This document shows, piece after piece, positions 9,065 to 19,031 of a stretch of 64,000 bases of DNA. The first letter of the stretch is position 1; each line of letters starts with the position of its first letter. The position numbers were made by a program, and so were the translations under genes. This stretch comes from Trichomonas vaginalis G3 (lineage: Eukaryota > Parabasalia > Trichomonadida > Trichomonadidae). Location: NCBI RefSeq assembly GCF_026262505.1, contig NC_067207.1, positions 32,642,082 through 32,706,081 on the forward strand, written 5' to 3'. Below the pieces are notes generated by a model. That model saw only the letters and a list, made by a program, of their open reading frames with translations, did not search any database and had not been told where the DNA came from.

Positions 9065-9418
9065 ATGACTTTCGATATCAATGGAGTTGCTTATAAACTT
9101 AAGTGTCCAGATCCTACTTATTTCTGTAACACTATGGAGTATAGTTCAAAGAAGTTCCAAAATTATGAAGATGTTTTTCATGCGACAGATAAGCTCAATG
9201 TAGAACCTAAAAATGTGGTTGTTGGCTTGAAACCAATTGAATCAAAGACTGGACTCATTATCACTGTTGTTACGTTAACAGTTTTAGGTGTTATTGCACT
9301 TGCTTTGTTCTTAAGTTTGTGTTGTTGTTTCAGAGATCAACATAAAACTAAAAACAGCAAAAAGTCAAAGAAGAAACACTTGAAAACAAGTTCTTCTTCA
9401 TTTTCATCTTCATCATGA
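9065..9418 (+). CDS. C-terminal type membrane protein piece with basic cytoplasmic tail
   Basis: A 117-aa frame with a short extracellular-type segment containing two cysteines (LKCPDPTYFCN), then one strong hydrophobic segment (about residues 65-88, 'LIITVVTLTVLGVIALALFL') followed by SLCCCF and a lysine- and serine-rich tail. No signal peptide precedes it. This is the architecture of the end of a trichomonad surface protein: one membrane span, juxtamembrane cysteines that could be acylated, and a short basic tail. The CPDPxxFC segment recalls the C-terminal region of GP63-like surface proteins, but I cannot confirm that. It may be an orphan C-terminus of a surface gene or a small genuine protein. 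Confidence 0.45.
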   Translation: MTFDINGVAYKLKCPDPTYFCNTMEYSSKKFQNYEDVFHATDKLNVEPKNVVVGLKPIESKTGLIITVVTLTVLGVIALALFLSLCCCFRDQHKTKNSKKSKKKHLKTSSSSFSSSS

Positions 9419-10080
9419 TCTTTATGTATTTAAAATGAATTTTTTTAATCTATACTATCTTTTTTTATTTCATGAAATGACTTACGATGTAATTTAGATT
9501 TAAAATAGCTCAACTATGTATTATAAATTTGAATCATGAAAAACATAGATAAATGTAAGATACAAAGTGAGGTATCATACTTTTCTTGGGAGTAGGTGAC
9601 AAAAGTGCATACTCTTAAATTAACCTTAAATGTTGATTTTTCGATATTTTCGGTATTAACCTTATTGTAAATTTTTCCGGTGATAAATTTATCACACTGA
9701 GGTTATTTTTCCGGTGAGATTTTTAACCTTGATTTAATGAAATTAATATATATAAATTTTATTATTTTTAATTTCGAATGAGTATAATAAAATATTTTTG
9801 AACCTAATGTCCTTATTCCATCTTTGAAGGCAATATTAAATTTGGCACAAAGAAGTTTAAAGGAAGAGTAAGCAAGATTAGATAATTTGGACTTTTTTTA
9901 AAATTAATGAATAAACAGTATATTTTTGAAGTGTAAGCTTATTTACCTGAAGCTATATTACTTAATATAACATTCAAAGTATTATTGCTATTTATTGGAG
10001 AACAAATTTATGTAATTTTCACATGAAAATTGATAAATTTGTATTTCCTTATGATAATCAATTTTTGTATTTGTAGAGAG
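9419..10080. other. AT-rich intergenic stretch
   Basis: No gene seen. A short inverted motif around 9680-9715 (TTCCGGTGATAAATTTATCAC and a second TTTTCCGGTGA) is the only structure noted. Confidence 0.4.
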
Positions 10081-10482
10081 TCTCCCTGCATGATATCAAG
10101 ACTTGGCTATTAGTCTTTATCCATTTTTGAAAATTGTATTGTAAATTGTAAGAATTTCTGAATACTACTACTATAAAATATAATTGCTTATCAATGTATA
10201 TTCTCCCTGCATGATATCAAGACTTGGCTATTAGTCTTTATCCATTTTTGAAAATTGTATTGTAAATTGTAAGAATTTCTGAATACTACTACTATAAAAT
10301 ATAATTGCTTATCTATGTATATTCTCCCTGCATGATATCAAGACTTGGCTATTAGTCTTTATCCATTTTTGAAAATTGTATTGTAAATTGTAAGAATTTC
10401 TGAATACTACTACTATAAAATATAATTGCTTATCAATGTATATTCTCCCTGCATGATATCAAGACTTGGCTATAAGTCTCTA
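10081..10482. repeat. 121-bp tandem repeat, about 3.3 copies
   Basis: Units beginning TCTCCCTGCATGATATCAAG start at 10081, 10202, 10323 and 10444, an exact 121-bp period with almost no divergence. The fourth copy is partial. It contains no open frame that persists across units. The near identity suggests a recent expansion or ongoing homogenisation. It lies about 330 bp outside the left end of Polinton B. Confidence 0.95.
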
Positions 10483-10813
10483 TTCATTATGAGTATGACC
10501 CCATTTTTTTTACAAAAAGTGCCGAATTGCAACTTTGTCCCAATCTCCTTTTCTTGGCTAAAAACTAAATTATTAGTCTGCTAATTTAAATTCTGGTAGA
10601 CGAATATGATATGACATTCGAAATCATCCGTATGTGTGATATTTTGAAAGTTAATCACTTTTTTATTTGAAACTCATACATATCCTCAAACGATAAAAAA
10701 TCCAAAGAAATTTAACACTAGGATGGACTGATTGAAATGTATTTGATTTGGCCATAAGCTTTGGATTGATAAACATATTATGGTTTCAGATTCTCAAATA
10801 AGAAAATTAATTT
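10483..10813. other. Short intergenic stretch
   Basis: Host flank of Polinton B. No feature seen. Confidence 0.4.
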
Positions 10814-10819
10814 GAATTT
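10814..10819. repeat. Target-site duplication of Polinton B (left copy)
   Basis: GAATTT directly abuts the left terminal repeat and is repeated exactly at 49680-49685 beyond the right terminal repeat. Six base pairs is the standard Polinton duplication length. Confidence 0.92.
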
Positions 10820-11205
10820 AGTAGTATATATGACGGGTTGTGTGACTTTTTTTGTAAACGTAAGAATTCATACAATATCGAGCGATTTTGTATCATTTTT
10901 TTTTTAACATATGAAGTAAAAAATGTATGATTCTTACGGTTTTTATTCTTACGTTTTTGAATAAATCAAGATTTAAAAAATTTTCAAAATTGTAAGACAT
11001 TTACACTCAGCCCATACATAATGAAATAAACACATTAAAAAAATATATTTTATCTTTTATAAAAGAAGCTATATATATATATAGATGATGTCAGATATTC
11101 CGTGATTAATTAAACATTGTTTAAATCATGAATGGAATCAATGGAGTCATAATCAAAGACCTCATAAACGAGAAAAATAAATTCAAAACTAATGATTATT
11201 TGAAT
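10820..11205 (+). repeat. Polinton B left inverted terminal repeat
   Basis: About 386 bp that reappear inverted at 49301-49679 with only small differences. The outer tip contains GGGTTGTGTGAC followed by a T-run, then AT-rich DNA with several TTCTTACG strings, an AT stretch TATATATATATAG, and a remnant of the beginning of the repeat-module gene that is whole in Polinton A (ATGATGTCAGATATTCC). The inner edge overlaps the start of the 292-aa frame. Confidence 0.9.
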
Positions 11206-12006
11206 AATTTATTTTTTATTTTGTATGAAATGAGTGTCACAACTAACAATGTTAAAAATTTAGGATTCACAAATGAGGAAATAAAGGATATATTAGAGGA
11301 GGCGGGTTATGAAGTTGAAAGATATTATTTAAGAAATTGTAAAAAATTCGCGGAGTTTTTAAATGAATTTGATTATGATGGAAAAATGAATAAAGATGAT
11401 GTTATAAATTTCTTATATCCCACATCTAAAAAAGAAAAACCTAAAGAACCTGATGTTTTCTCTGAATATTATGAAGAACGGATTAAAGATGATGAATATA
11501 ATGAAATTGAAAGACTGGAAAAAATAAGAGATGAAATAGATGAAAAAATTAAGGAATTAAGAGAAGTTGAAAAATATAATGAAAATGAAGTAGAGGGTTT
11601 AATGAATATCCCAGCTTCAGAATCAGAAGTTCAGAAATCTCATGAAGAAAGATATAAAAATTATGTCTTAGAATCAACACAAAATTTATTAGATGGTGAA
11701 ATAGACGAAACACTTTCAGAAGAAGGAACTAAATTTATTCGTAAACATAAGTTACAATTTATTGATAATGAAGAATACCCTTGTATATTACTTTCACCAC
11801 CTTTAGATTCCGAAAAATTCAAAAAAGCTCTTAAAAACGTGACATATGCAACTAATACGATTAAGAAAGAAGATCATGATATTTACACAAATTATTATTT
11901 AAATAAATGCACAGGTGTTGATAAAGTTTTTGATTTATTAGATAAAATATCAAAAGAAACCATTGGAACCTATAAAATTTTGTGTGATTGTGGTTTCATT
12001 AGTTAG
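11128..12006 (+). CDS. Polinton B left-end gene interrupted by the palindromic element
   Basis: The 292-aa frame begins inside the terminal repeat and ends six bases into the nested element, so its natural end has been displaced by that insertion. The centre is a long charged coiled coil (EEYYEERIKDDEYNEIERLEKIRDE and onward, about residues 108-155; quoted here only in part). The outer parts are mixed, with 'ETIGTYKILCDCGF' at the interrupted edge. No family recognised. A coiled-coil protein next to the terminus could be a terminal-repeat or replication partner, but this is a guess. The sequence at 31893-32228 on the far side of the insertion is the likely remainder of the same locus. Confidence 0.55.
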   Translation: MNGINGVIIKDLINEKNKFKTNDYLNNLFFILYEMSVTTNNVKNLGFTNEEIKDILEEAGYEVERYYLRNCKKFAEFLNEFDYDGKMNKDDVINFLYPTSKKEKPKEPDVFSEYYEERIKDDEYNEIERLEKIRDEIDEKIKELREVEKYNENEVEGLMNIPASESEVQKSHEERYKNYVLESTQNLLDGEIDETLSEEGTKFIRKHKLQFIDNEEYPCILLSPPLDSEKFKKALKNVTYATNTIKKEDHDIYTNYYLNKCTGVDKVFDLLDKISKETIGTYKILCDCGFIS

Positions 12007-12060
12007 TATACATATCAAGGGTACGGCGGCACTGTGCGCCTCCTTACCCCTGATATGTGA
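12001..12060. repeat. Terminal hairpin, left end of palindromic element
   Basis: After AGTTAGTAT the sequence 12010-12058 folds into an imperfect hairpin whose outer stem is ACATATCA/TGATATGT. The inner stem pairs GGGTA with TACCC, and GGCG...CAC with GTG...CGCC. It is far more GC-rich than its surroundings. The mirror copy at 31828-31886 is nearly identical, with two differences by eye. A structured, GC-rich end is what replication or resolution origins of hairpin-ended genomes look like; this role is inferred. Confidence 0.8.
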
Positions 12061-12184
12061 ATTTGACACTTTACGAAACCGTTAACGTATATTTTACAAC
12101 ACAAACGACAACACTAACCTAACCTTAAATATTTACAAAGCCACCAACCACTTCACCTCACTAATGTAAAAAAAATAAACGTTC

Positions 12185-12505
12185 TCACTTACAAAAGTAT
12201 TGCAACTCCTCCCATTGCTGTGCTTCATATAACAGCTCATAATCTTCTGACTCACTTTCTTCTTCATATAGGTCAAAATCACTGTCATAGTTTATACCTG
12301 TAAGTTTTGACAAAGCTAATGAAACACGCTTACCGTTTGTATCATATGCTTGTATAAACTTTCCATTATGCTTGTAGTCATAAACGCTCAAACTAACTTT
12401 ACCCTTTCTCCCTCGTATCTGATAGAATGTATTTTCACGAGGAACGAAGAACAAATTCTTGAACTCATGACCGTTGTAGTTTGTTATCTCAATAGTTTTC
12501 GTCAT
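12185..12505 (-). CDS. 106-aa acidic-tailed protein (left arm copy)
   Basis: The protein starts 'MTKTIEITNYNGHEF', has a beta-rich middle (ENTFYQIRGRKGKVSLSVYDY) and ends in an acidic tail (YEEESESEDYELLYEAQQWEEL). The start at 12505 follows a T-rich leader ending TTTATATAAATG, the same start context as the Polinton genes. The beta core resembles a small single-domain nucleic-acid or protein-binding fold, but no family is assigned. The mirror copy is at 31386-31735. It is the outermost gene of the arm, transcribed toward the terminal hairpin. Confidence 0.6.
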   Translation of the reverse strand: MTKTIEITNYNGHEFKNLFFVPRENTFYQIRGRKGKVSLSVYDYKHNGKFIQAYDTNGKRVSLALSKLTGINYDSDFDLYEEESESEDYELLYEAQQWEELQYFCK

Positions 12506-12657
12506 TTATATAAAAATAAAATAAAAAATAAACTTAAAAATTAATGATATCACCACCCTCACACGTATGAAAACATAGCACAAAAATAATGTTTATGTTA
12601 GAATGTTAGATCTAACACGTTTTCTAACCTCATTTCTACCCTGTTGAATTCATTGCT
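12506..12657. repeat. AGATCT-centred module near the 92-aa gene (left arm)
   Basis: A copy of the element's inverted module: GTTAGAATGTTAGATCTAACACG followed by TTTTCTAACC and a CATTTCTACCC string, here without the long repeat blocks. Quoted in pieces; the core inverted repeat is GTTAGATCTAAC. The same module recurs many times toward the palindrome centre and at the mirror place 31243-31295. Confidence 0.75.
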
Positions 12658-12936
12658 TTATAACTCTCTTCCTTTCTCCAACTCTTCTAGCTTCTTCTTA
12701 AGTTCAGCAATGTTGTCCTCATGAAGTTTAATCTTTCTCAAAATTCCTTCTTTATCTAATGGTTGCTTTATCTTTCTAAACTGAACTCTACCATCCTTCA
12801 TAGTATGAACGTAAAAACCTTCTGGAACCGCTCCTGATTTAATGTATTCTACCAAGAACTTTTGTTTCATTGCTTCAGTGACTTTAGTCGTCATTTCAAT
12901 CAAAGGTGAAGCTAGCACAGCGATAATGAATTTCAT
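12658..12936 (-). CDS. 92-aa coiled-coil protein (left arm copy)
   Basis: A 92-aa protein starting 'MKFIIAVLASPLIEMTTK'. It has a short hydrophobic N-terminus that is not a convincing signal peptide, a central beta hairpin (GFYVHTMKDGRVQFRKIKQP) and a C-terminal heptad-type coiled coil (ILRKIKLHEDNIAELKKKLEE). It is identical by eye to the mirror copy at 30956-31234, so both copies are kept whole while other genes in the arms have decayed. Small size plus coiled coil suggest an oligomerising DNA-binding or regulatory protein (inference). Confidence 0.6.
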   Translation of the reverse strand: MKFIIAVLASPLIEMTTKVTEAMKQKFLVEYIKSGAVPEGFYVHTMKDGRVQFRKIKQPLDKEGILRKIKLHEDNIAELKKKLEELEKGREL

Positions 12937-13387
12937 GACTTTTTAGTATTTCATGCAATCTTAACAGATAGCCTTACAAGTACTTCCAGTGTCCCTAGCT
13001 GTCCATCCTTTTTATATAACTCCATGACATTTATAATCTCGCGAAACTTAACAGGTAGCATAACAGATTAAAATCAGATGAGGTTTTGAACCAAAATTTC
13101 TAAGCAACGTTGTCAAGGATTTTGAGGAACTAGGGACAGAGACCATGGCAAAGTTTATGACTTTCATTATTTCCAGAACTTAATGAAAACTACTAGGGAC
13201 AGAGACCATGGCAAAGTTTATGACTTTCATTATTTCCAGAACTTAATGAAAACTACTAGGGACAGAGACCATGGCAAAGTTCATGATTTAATTTATTCTC
13301 TCACTAACAACAACCACAAACTCCAACACTAACGACAAGTACTAACCTCAGCACAAACTCCAACACTAACGACAAAAATAAATGTCC
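12937..13387. repeat. Intergenic stretch with 63-bp direct repeats (left arm)
   Basis: Non-coding between the 92-aa gene and the helicase. Units beginning TAGGGACAGAGACCATGGCA start at 13131, 13194 and 13257, a 63-bp period. The mirror region at about 30665-30770 holds one unit fewer, so the number changed after the arms formed. Next to it, CCAACACTAACGACAA occurs twice just before the helicase stop. Confidence 0.8.
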
Positions 13388-15912
13388 TCACTTCTTAACA
13401 AAGTAATATGTGCTTCTTACACCACCATAGCTCAAACGTTTCTTTTCAAACATCGATTGAAACTTATTTTGAGCCATTGGCTTTAGTCTCTTTTTCTTCA
13501 AATACGCCAAGAAATCTTCTTCACATCTTTTCACTTCATAGCCTTCTTTAAACTCCTCCTTGTTAAGTTCTATGAAATCCTTTATATCATTCTTTGTTGC
13601 AATGACTTCTTCACGAACGACATCGTGAACTATTTCATCATTGCATTCATGTATGACCTCCTCACTGTTCTCATGAACTATTTCAACACTGTTCTCATGA
13701 ACGACCTCCTTACTGTCTTTCATAAGCGTTTCAAAGTCTCCTTTACTCATTACTTCAATCTCATGCTGTTCACAGTAGTACTTAAACTCACTGTATATGT
13801 CTTTGTTGTATGTTATATTGCTTCCCATGTACTCCATGAATTTTTCAAGCACTTCCTCATAATTCACTGTTTCTTTCTTTCCACGACCTTCTAATATCAT
13901 ACTTGCTTCGTAAATATAACTTCTTGCAGAACCGTCTCGCTTTCTACTTCTCTTCACAAATTCTCTCATCTTGCCACCAAATACATTTGAACTACATGCA
14001 AAGAATTCATTCTCCTTCGCAAATTCTTTATATCTTCTGTAGCACTCTGTACAATTCCATCCGGATACAAACTTTTCATAGAACTCCTCGTAAAACATTT
14101 GGTAAGGTGTTTTGTTCATTTCGATGAGTTCTTGTTTAGCCCTGGTGAATGGTATCTTCCTTACATCAAATTCACTTAAATCTTTCTTCATGAAGTACGT
14201 CAGTAAGTTTGAATAAAACTCTTCATTAAAGCTTTCAATGAGATTTGAGAAATATTCGTAATTTCCTTTGTATCTGCTGCTTACGTCAATGACAACAAAT
14301 CTTCTGTCGTCTTTGTCAATCTTTACTGAGTTGAAGTTGTTAGATATCATGATGATATTACAAACATTCTCTATCTTTCTTACTGGCTGACACTTCTGAT
14401 TTAAGTCCAACTGAGTCTCTGTTACTATTGACTTTAGTGCGTCGTGGTTCATGACCTTAGACGTATCGCATGAGCTTAGTTCATTGCATACGATGAGCTT
14501 CATGTTCTCAATAGCAGCATTGAATCTACCAACCACATTCTCTATTGCCGTTATATTATTGTTGGCGTACTTGCTAATGAGCTCGCATAGAACATTACTA
14601 AGTACATTCTTACCAGTTCCTTGCTTTCCTGTTAACAAAAGTACTGTTCCAGTCTTTCCACAAGGATTTTGAACGATGTAGGCGAACCAGTTCAAAACAT
14701 ACTCATAAAGCTCTTCATCCTCATTACATATGACATCGTGAACATGTTTCAAATATCCTTCAATAATGCTTTCATCTACTTCATTCAGTACCTCATACTC
14801 ATATCCTCTGAAATAGCTGTAAATGTCATCTCTTTCGTCAAAGAATCTCATGCCTGACTTCATAAGATAGTTCTTGTTCTGACCCGCTTCATAAATCATC
14901 AGTGCGTTCACATCCTTCTCCTCAATACGTCCTACATAAACTCTTCATGAGCTTATTGAATTCCTTGCTATCTACTGACACAAGTGTTGTTGTGTCTCGT
15001 ATTCCATCATAATCTTTCACTAGATATGTCATACGTGCTCCGTCAATAACAACAACACATCTTCTTAAGTCATTTATAACACTAGCTATGTCAATACCGT
15101 CTCACTCATGTACTTATTTCTCCTCAAGTCCTTTAGTGTGAAAGTGTCTCTAAGTTCTATTTCAAGCAATTCATTTACACATCCTTTGCAATACTTCTCT
15201 ATAAAATATTTCTGTCGTTCTTTACTAAGTTTCTTAACAGCTCTGAAGAACCATGTGTTTTGACTCAAACATCCTTCACAACTTCTCTCATTCATTCCTA
15301 GTTCTTTCATGTCATTATCTTCAACCTCTATGGTCTCATTGACTAAGGTCAAAGGGTTCTTAGTCATTGCTGGTCTTATCTGAAACAATGTTTGTGCAAC
15401 AGGTTTAACTAGTTCAGCAACGTCCTTCCTTAATATGAATAGCTGTTTCCACTCATCTTTGCTAACAGTTCTTTCATAACCACTGACAGTAATGATTTCA
15501 TTTGCTGACCTTAGACGCTTATGTTCTATCATTTGTATTGCTTTTGTGTAAGGCTTTCGTGAGCATAGGTTGTATATGTCATTCCTGCAATGTTCATTCA
15601 TGCCAATAGTACTAAATCCTTTCTTTGCTGTTGAGTGCATAATATCCATTAGTTCCTGTGTTCGTATTGCTGTCTCATAAAATACAACAAGACCTTTGTC
15701 ATCTATGACGTACTTACCGAAAACATTGCTTATATTCTTTAACCATGAAATAACATCCTCATTCATGCTGTCAAACATGAAGTAAGGTCTTACATACTCT
15801 TCACTTATAAGATACTCCACAAAATACTTGTTAACTCTATGTCCTCGTGAGCGATTTCATTAGGTTTGATATTAGTTCCTTTTGTCATTGCTGTCATGTA
15901 CTTCACTCTCAT
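13388..15912 (-). pseudogene. SF3 (D5-like) helicase, left arm copy, broken
   Basis: The mirror of the whole gene at 28038-30566. The helicase core with Walker A GKQGTGKN, the downstream SF3 motifs and the VHENS-type short repeats are all present and essentially identical to the right arm copy. About one break separates it from a whole gene. Near identity of the two arms implies a recent origin of the palindrome or gene conversion between arms. Confidence 0.8.
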
Positions 15913-16010
15913 AGTTCCTTTCAATAGCGTAAAATACTTCATTGTTTCATAACTGCTCTAAATTCTGTTCAAAATTCGTACAACATAACTTTTAACATTA
16001 GTGAAAGAAC

Positions 16011-16705
16011 ATGAGCGAAACAACAACATCTAACATTACAGAAGAAGTCAATGACAATGCCGATGAAAACATTACAGAAGGAGCTAGTGAAAATATTGAC
16101 GAGTTCAGTGAGGAAGAAGATATTGAGGACGTCAATGAGAACGTTAGTGGGGAACAAACTCAATGGGAAACATTGAGAAATCATGAAGATTATGAGATTT
16201 GTACGACATATCCTTTTACTATTCGTCGAAAGAAAGACAAACATATTATGAGTGAATGCTTAAATAATTATATAGCTTAGTTTAAACAACAAAATGTACT
16301 TAAAGCATAGAATTATTGCAGAACAGTGGATTGAAAATCCAAACAATTTGAAAGAAATAGACCATATAAATCATGATAGAACGGACAACAGAATCTCAAA
16401 CCTTCGTTGGTGTTCTAATCTGAAAACAATAGAAATAAAAGCAAGTATGGCGATATAGTTTATGAGTTCGTTGATGAAATATCTGACGAAGCTGTTGAAA
16501 TAACAGATTATGGTAAGCATTCGTTTGAGTTCTACTACTATGTTGAGAATGAAGACGCATTCTATTATTATACAGGTCTTAACTATCGAAAACTTCATAT
16601 AAACTTTACAAAAACAGGTGCTGCTTATGTTACTATGATAGATACAGAAAACAAGAGAGTAATCTTATTCATAAACAAATTCAAACGCTTGTACGGCTTC
16701 ATGTA
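16011..16705 (+). pseudogene. HNH endonuclease with NUMOD4-like segment, left arm copy, broken
   Basis: The N-terminus is acidic (MSETTTSNITEEVND), then WETLRNHEDYEICTTYPF, which resembles the NUMOD4 module that precedes HNH homing-type nucleases, then an HNH core with 'EIDHINHDRTDNRISNLRW'. The C-terminal part is beta-rich and ends 'NKFKRLYGFM'. HNH nucleases nick or cut DNA using a metal held by the two histidines and the asparagine. It is divergent from the helicase gene with ~100 bp between. About two breaks. A second copy of its 3' part occurs beyond the mariner remnant at 18414-18581. Confidence 0.7.
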
Positions 16706-17156
16706 GGACAAACATTATTTTTCAACACTAACGCCAACACGTAGGACAAACATTCATGACTAACATTACTGTATAACGTAAATGATTTGTCATGATTTAA
16801 TCGTAAATGTTTTGTCATGATTTCTTCATCGTAATGAACGTATATGCTTTGTCAAACATGAACGTAAATGATTTGTCATGATTTAATCGTACATGTTTTG
16901 TCGAAACTTCTTCATCGTAATGAGCGTATATGCTTTGTCAAACATGAACGTAAATGATTTGTCGAAACTTCTTCATCGTACATGTTTTGTCATGCTTTCT
17001 TCGTTTATGTTTTGTCAAGACTTCTTCGTCGTAATGAGCGTACATGTTTTGTCGAAACTTCTTCATCGTAATGAACGTATATGTTTTGTCGAAACTTCTT
17101 CATCGTAATGAACGTATATGTTTTGTCAAGACTTCTTCGTCGTAATGAGCGTACAT
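16539..17156. repeat. 618-bp direct duplication, copy 1
   Basis: This stretch (the 3' part of the HNH gene plus the first repeat block) recurs in the same orientation at 18414-19031, offset 1875 bp, with only a few changes. The two copies flank the mariner remnant. The right arm has a single copy and no mariner, so the duplication arose in the left arm with or after the mariner insertion. Confidence 0.9.
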
Positions 17157-18413
17157 AGAAATAAACAAGTTACATATATATAAAGTTTATTTAAATATAA
17201 TCACCATTGGATTCAATCACGCGTTCGCAACGATCGATCCAGGCTTGAAAGACACGCTTTAAATCATCATGAGAAAATTGCTCAAATTGCTCTCTTACAA
17301 AATTTTCAAGATCATCTGGACTCGCGAATTCGCGTCCTTCAGCTCTCTTTTTTAGCGTGCCGAATAAATAAAAGTCAGAGGGTGCAATATCAGGTGAATA
17401 AATTGGGTTTGGAACAACTTTGACATTGTTTTCCACCAAGTAATTCATTACCTTATGACTTTTGTGAACTCTTGAATTATCAAAATGAATTGCAAACTTT
17501 TGTTTTTGTTGTTTGGATTTCTCAAACACATCAGAATTGATAATTTGAGTAAGAACATTGTCAATTAGATACTGAGCATTCATCGTATTAGGTTTTTGAA
17601 GAATATCAATTGCGATGATGCCATTCACGCCCCAAAAAACCGACAACATCATCATTGGTGTGTCAATTTTTTTCTTCGGGAATGTTTGCGGATTTTCATC
17701 CTTCGGGATCCACATGATTTTGGCTTCTGTTGCATATTGAAACCAAGACTCGTCCCCTGTTACTAAAAAGCGAAACTTCTTGGATTGATACGCACCCAAT
17801 ATAGAGAGGAGCTCTTTCGAAGATTGGACTCTAGATTTTTTTTGAACTGAATTAAGGTTGTGCGGAACCCAACGTGTATACGCTAGTTTGTAGTTCAAAT
17901 AATTGTGCAGATAATAACTGACTGTTGTACGTGGTATCTTTGTCATCTCCTCTATCTTTCTGAGTGATGCTCTTGGGTCTTCATCTAGCGCTTGAAGAAT
18001 TGCTTTGATTTTTCTTTGATCCGGCAATTTTTTGTCAATTTTTATGATGGGCGCCTTTTTGTTCATGAAGTGATACATCCTAACATGATACGTTACAGTG
18101 GAATAGCTAGGAGCATCCATACCGAAGCATTTTACCAATGTCTCGTAGATTTTTTACAGTCTTTGCATTTTTTTGCAAGAGCGAGGATGTTTTCTTTATG
18201 ATTCATTAAAAAAATGAAAAAAATCCCGCCAAAATTTCCCGCGAAACCGCCTCTTGTCTCAAAATTCATTTTATATCCCGGCATGGCGCCAAAATACAAC
18301 TTACTCATCATATACATATATTCATATTTTTTATTATATATTTATAATCAGCATATATCTCCTTTAATAGTCTCATATAGAGCGCTGTGCTAAACGCACC
18401 TTTGGACACCCTA
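17157..18413 (-). mobile_element. mariner transposon remnant (Tvmar-like), one end missing
   Basis: The right end is clean: the inverted terminal sequence TAGGGTGTCCAAAGGTGCG (read on the minus strand) abuts TATGTTGAG, a TA target that is uninterrupted in the other arm. The left side lacks any matching terminal repeat and runs directly into minisatellite, so this side was lost. It contains a nearly complete transposase gene on the minus strand. It is a plain Tc1/mariner-type DNA transposon of the kind common in trichomonads. Confidence 0.85.
17191..18138 (-). pseudogene. mariner transposase (DD34D), N-terminus disrupted
   Basis: This cut-and-paste transposase acts on the terminal repeats of the mariner element and inserts at TA. 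The 315-aa frame has a helix-turn-helix region (ALDEDPRASLRKIEEMTKIP) and the catalytic core with first Asp in 'VTGDESWFQYA', second in 'IHFDNSRVHKS' and third in 'SPDIAPSDFYLFGTL'. The last spacing gives the DD34D signature of mariner. It is shorter than the usual ~340-350 aa. The missing beginning is in another frame at 18132-18317 ('NHKENILALAKKCKD' precedes in that frame), so a frameshift separates them near 18135. Since one terminal repeat is also lost, the copy cannot move by itself. Confidence 0.85.
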
Positions 18414-19031
18414 TATGTTGAGAATGAGGACGCATTCTATTATTATACAGGTCTTAACTATCGAAAACTTCATATAAACTTTACAAAAACAGGTGCTGCT
18501 TATGTTTGTATGATAGATACAGAAAACAAGAGAGTAATCTTATTCATAAACAAATTCAAACGCTTGTACGGCTTCATGTAGGACAAACATTATTTTTCAA
18601 CACTAACGCCAACACGTAGGACAAACATTCATGACTAACATTACTGTATAACGTAAATGATTTGTCATGATTTAATCGTAAATGTTTTGTCATGATTTCT
18701 TCATCGTAATGAACGTATATGCTTTGTCAAACATGAACGTAAATGATTTGTCATGATTTAATCGTACATGTTTTGTCGAAACTTCTTCATCGTAATGAGC
18801 GTATATGCTTTGTCAAACATGAACGTAAATGATTTGTCGAAACTTCTTCATCGTACATGTTTTGTCATGCTTTCTTCGTTTATGTTTTGTCAAGACTTCT
18901 TCGTCGTAATGAGCGTACATGTTTTGTCGAAACTTCTTCATCGTAATGAACGTATATGTTTTGTCGAAACTTCTTCATCGTAATGAACGTATATGTTTTG
19001 TCAAGACTTCTTCGTCGTAATGAGCGTACAT
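18414..19031. repeat. 618-bp direct duplication, copy 2
   Basis: Second copy of 16539-17156. It begins exactly at the TA where the mariner end joins, carries the last part of the HNH frame and continues without interruption into the long repeat block of the arm. Confidence 0.9.

Noticed and set aside
11128-11205. Start of the 292-aa gene inside the terminal repeat considered spurious
   Set aside because: Kept as a gene because the frame stays open for 292 codons with strong coding bias beyond the repeat, although the exact start is uncertain.
16893-17108. 70-100-codon frames with MFCRNFF..., VLSKLLHR... or the reverse-strand YDEEVSTKHVRSLRRR pattern, repeated throughout the arms
   Set aside because: They arise from the TTTTGTC/CATCGTAATGA minisatellite. 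The same frames recur wherever the repeat does and show no codon bias.
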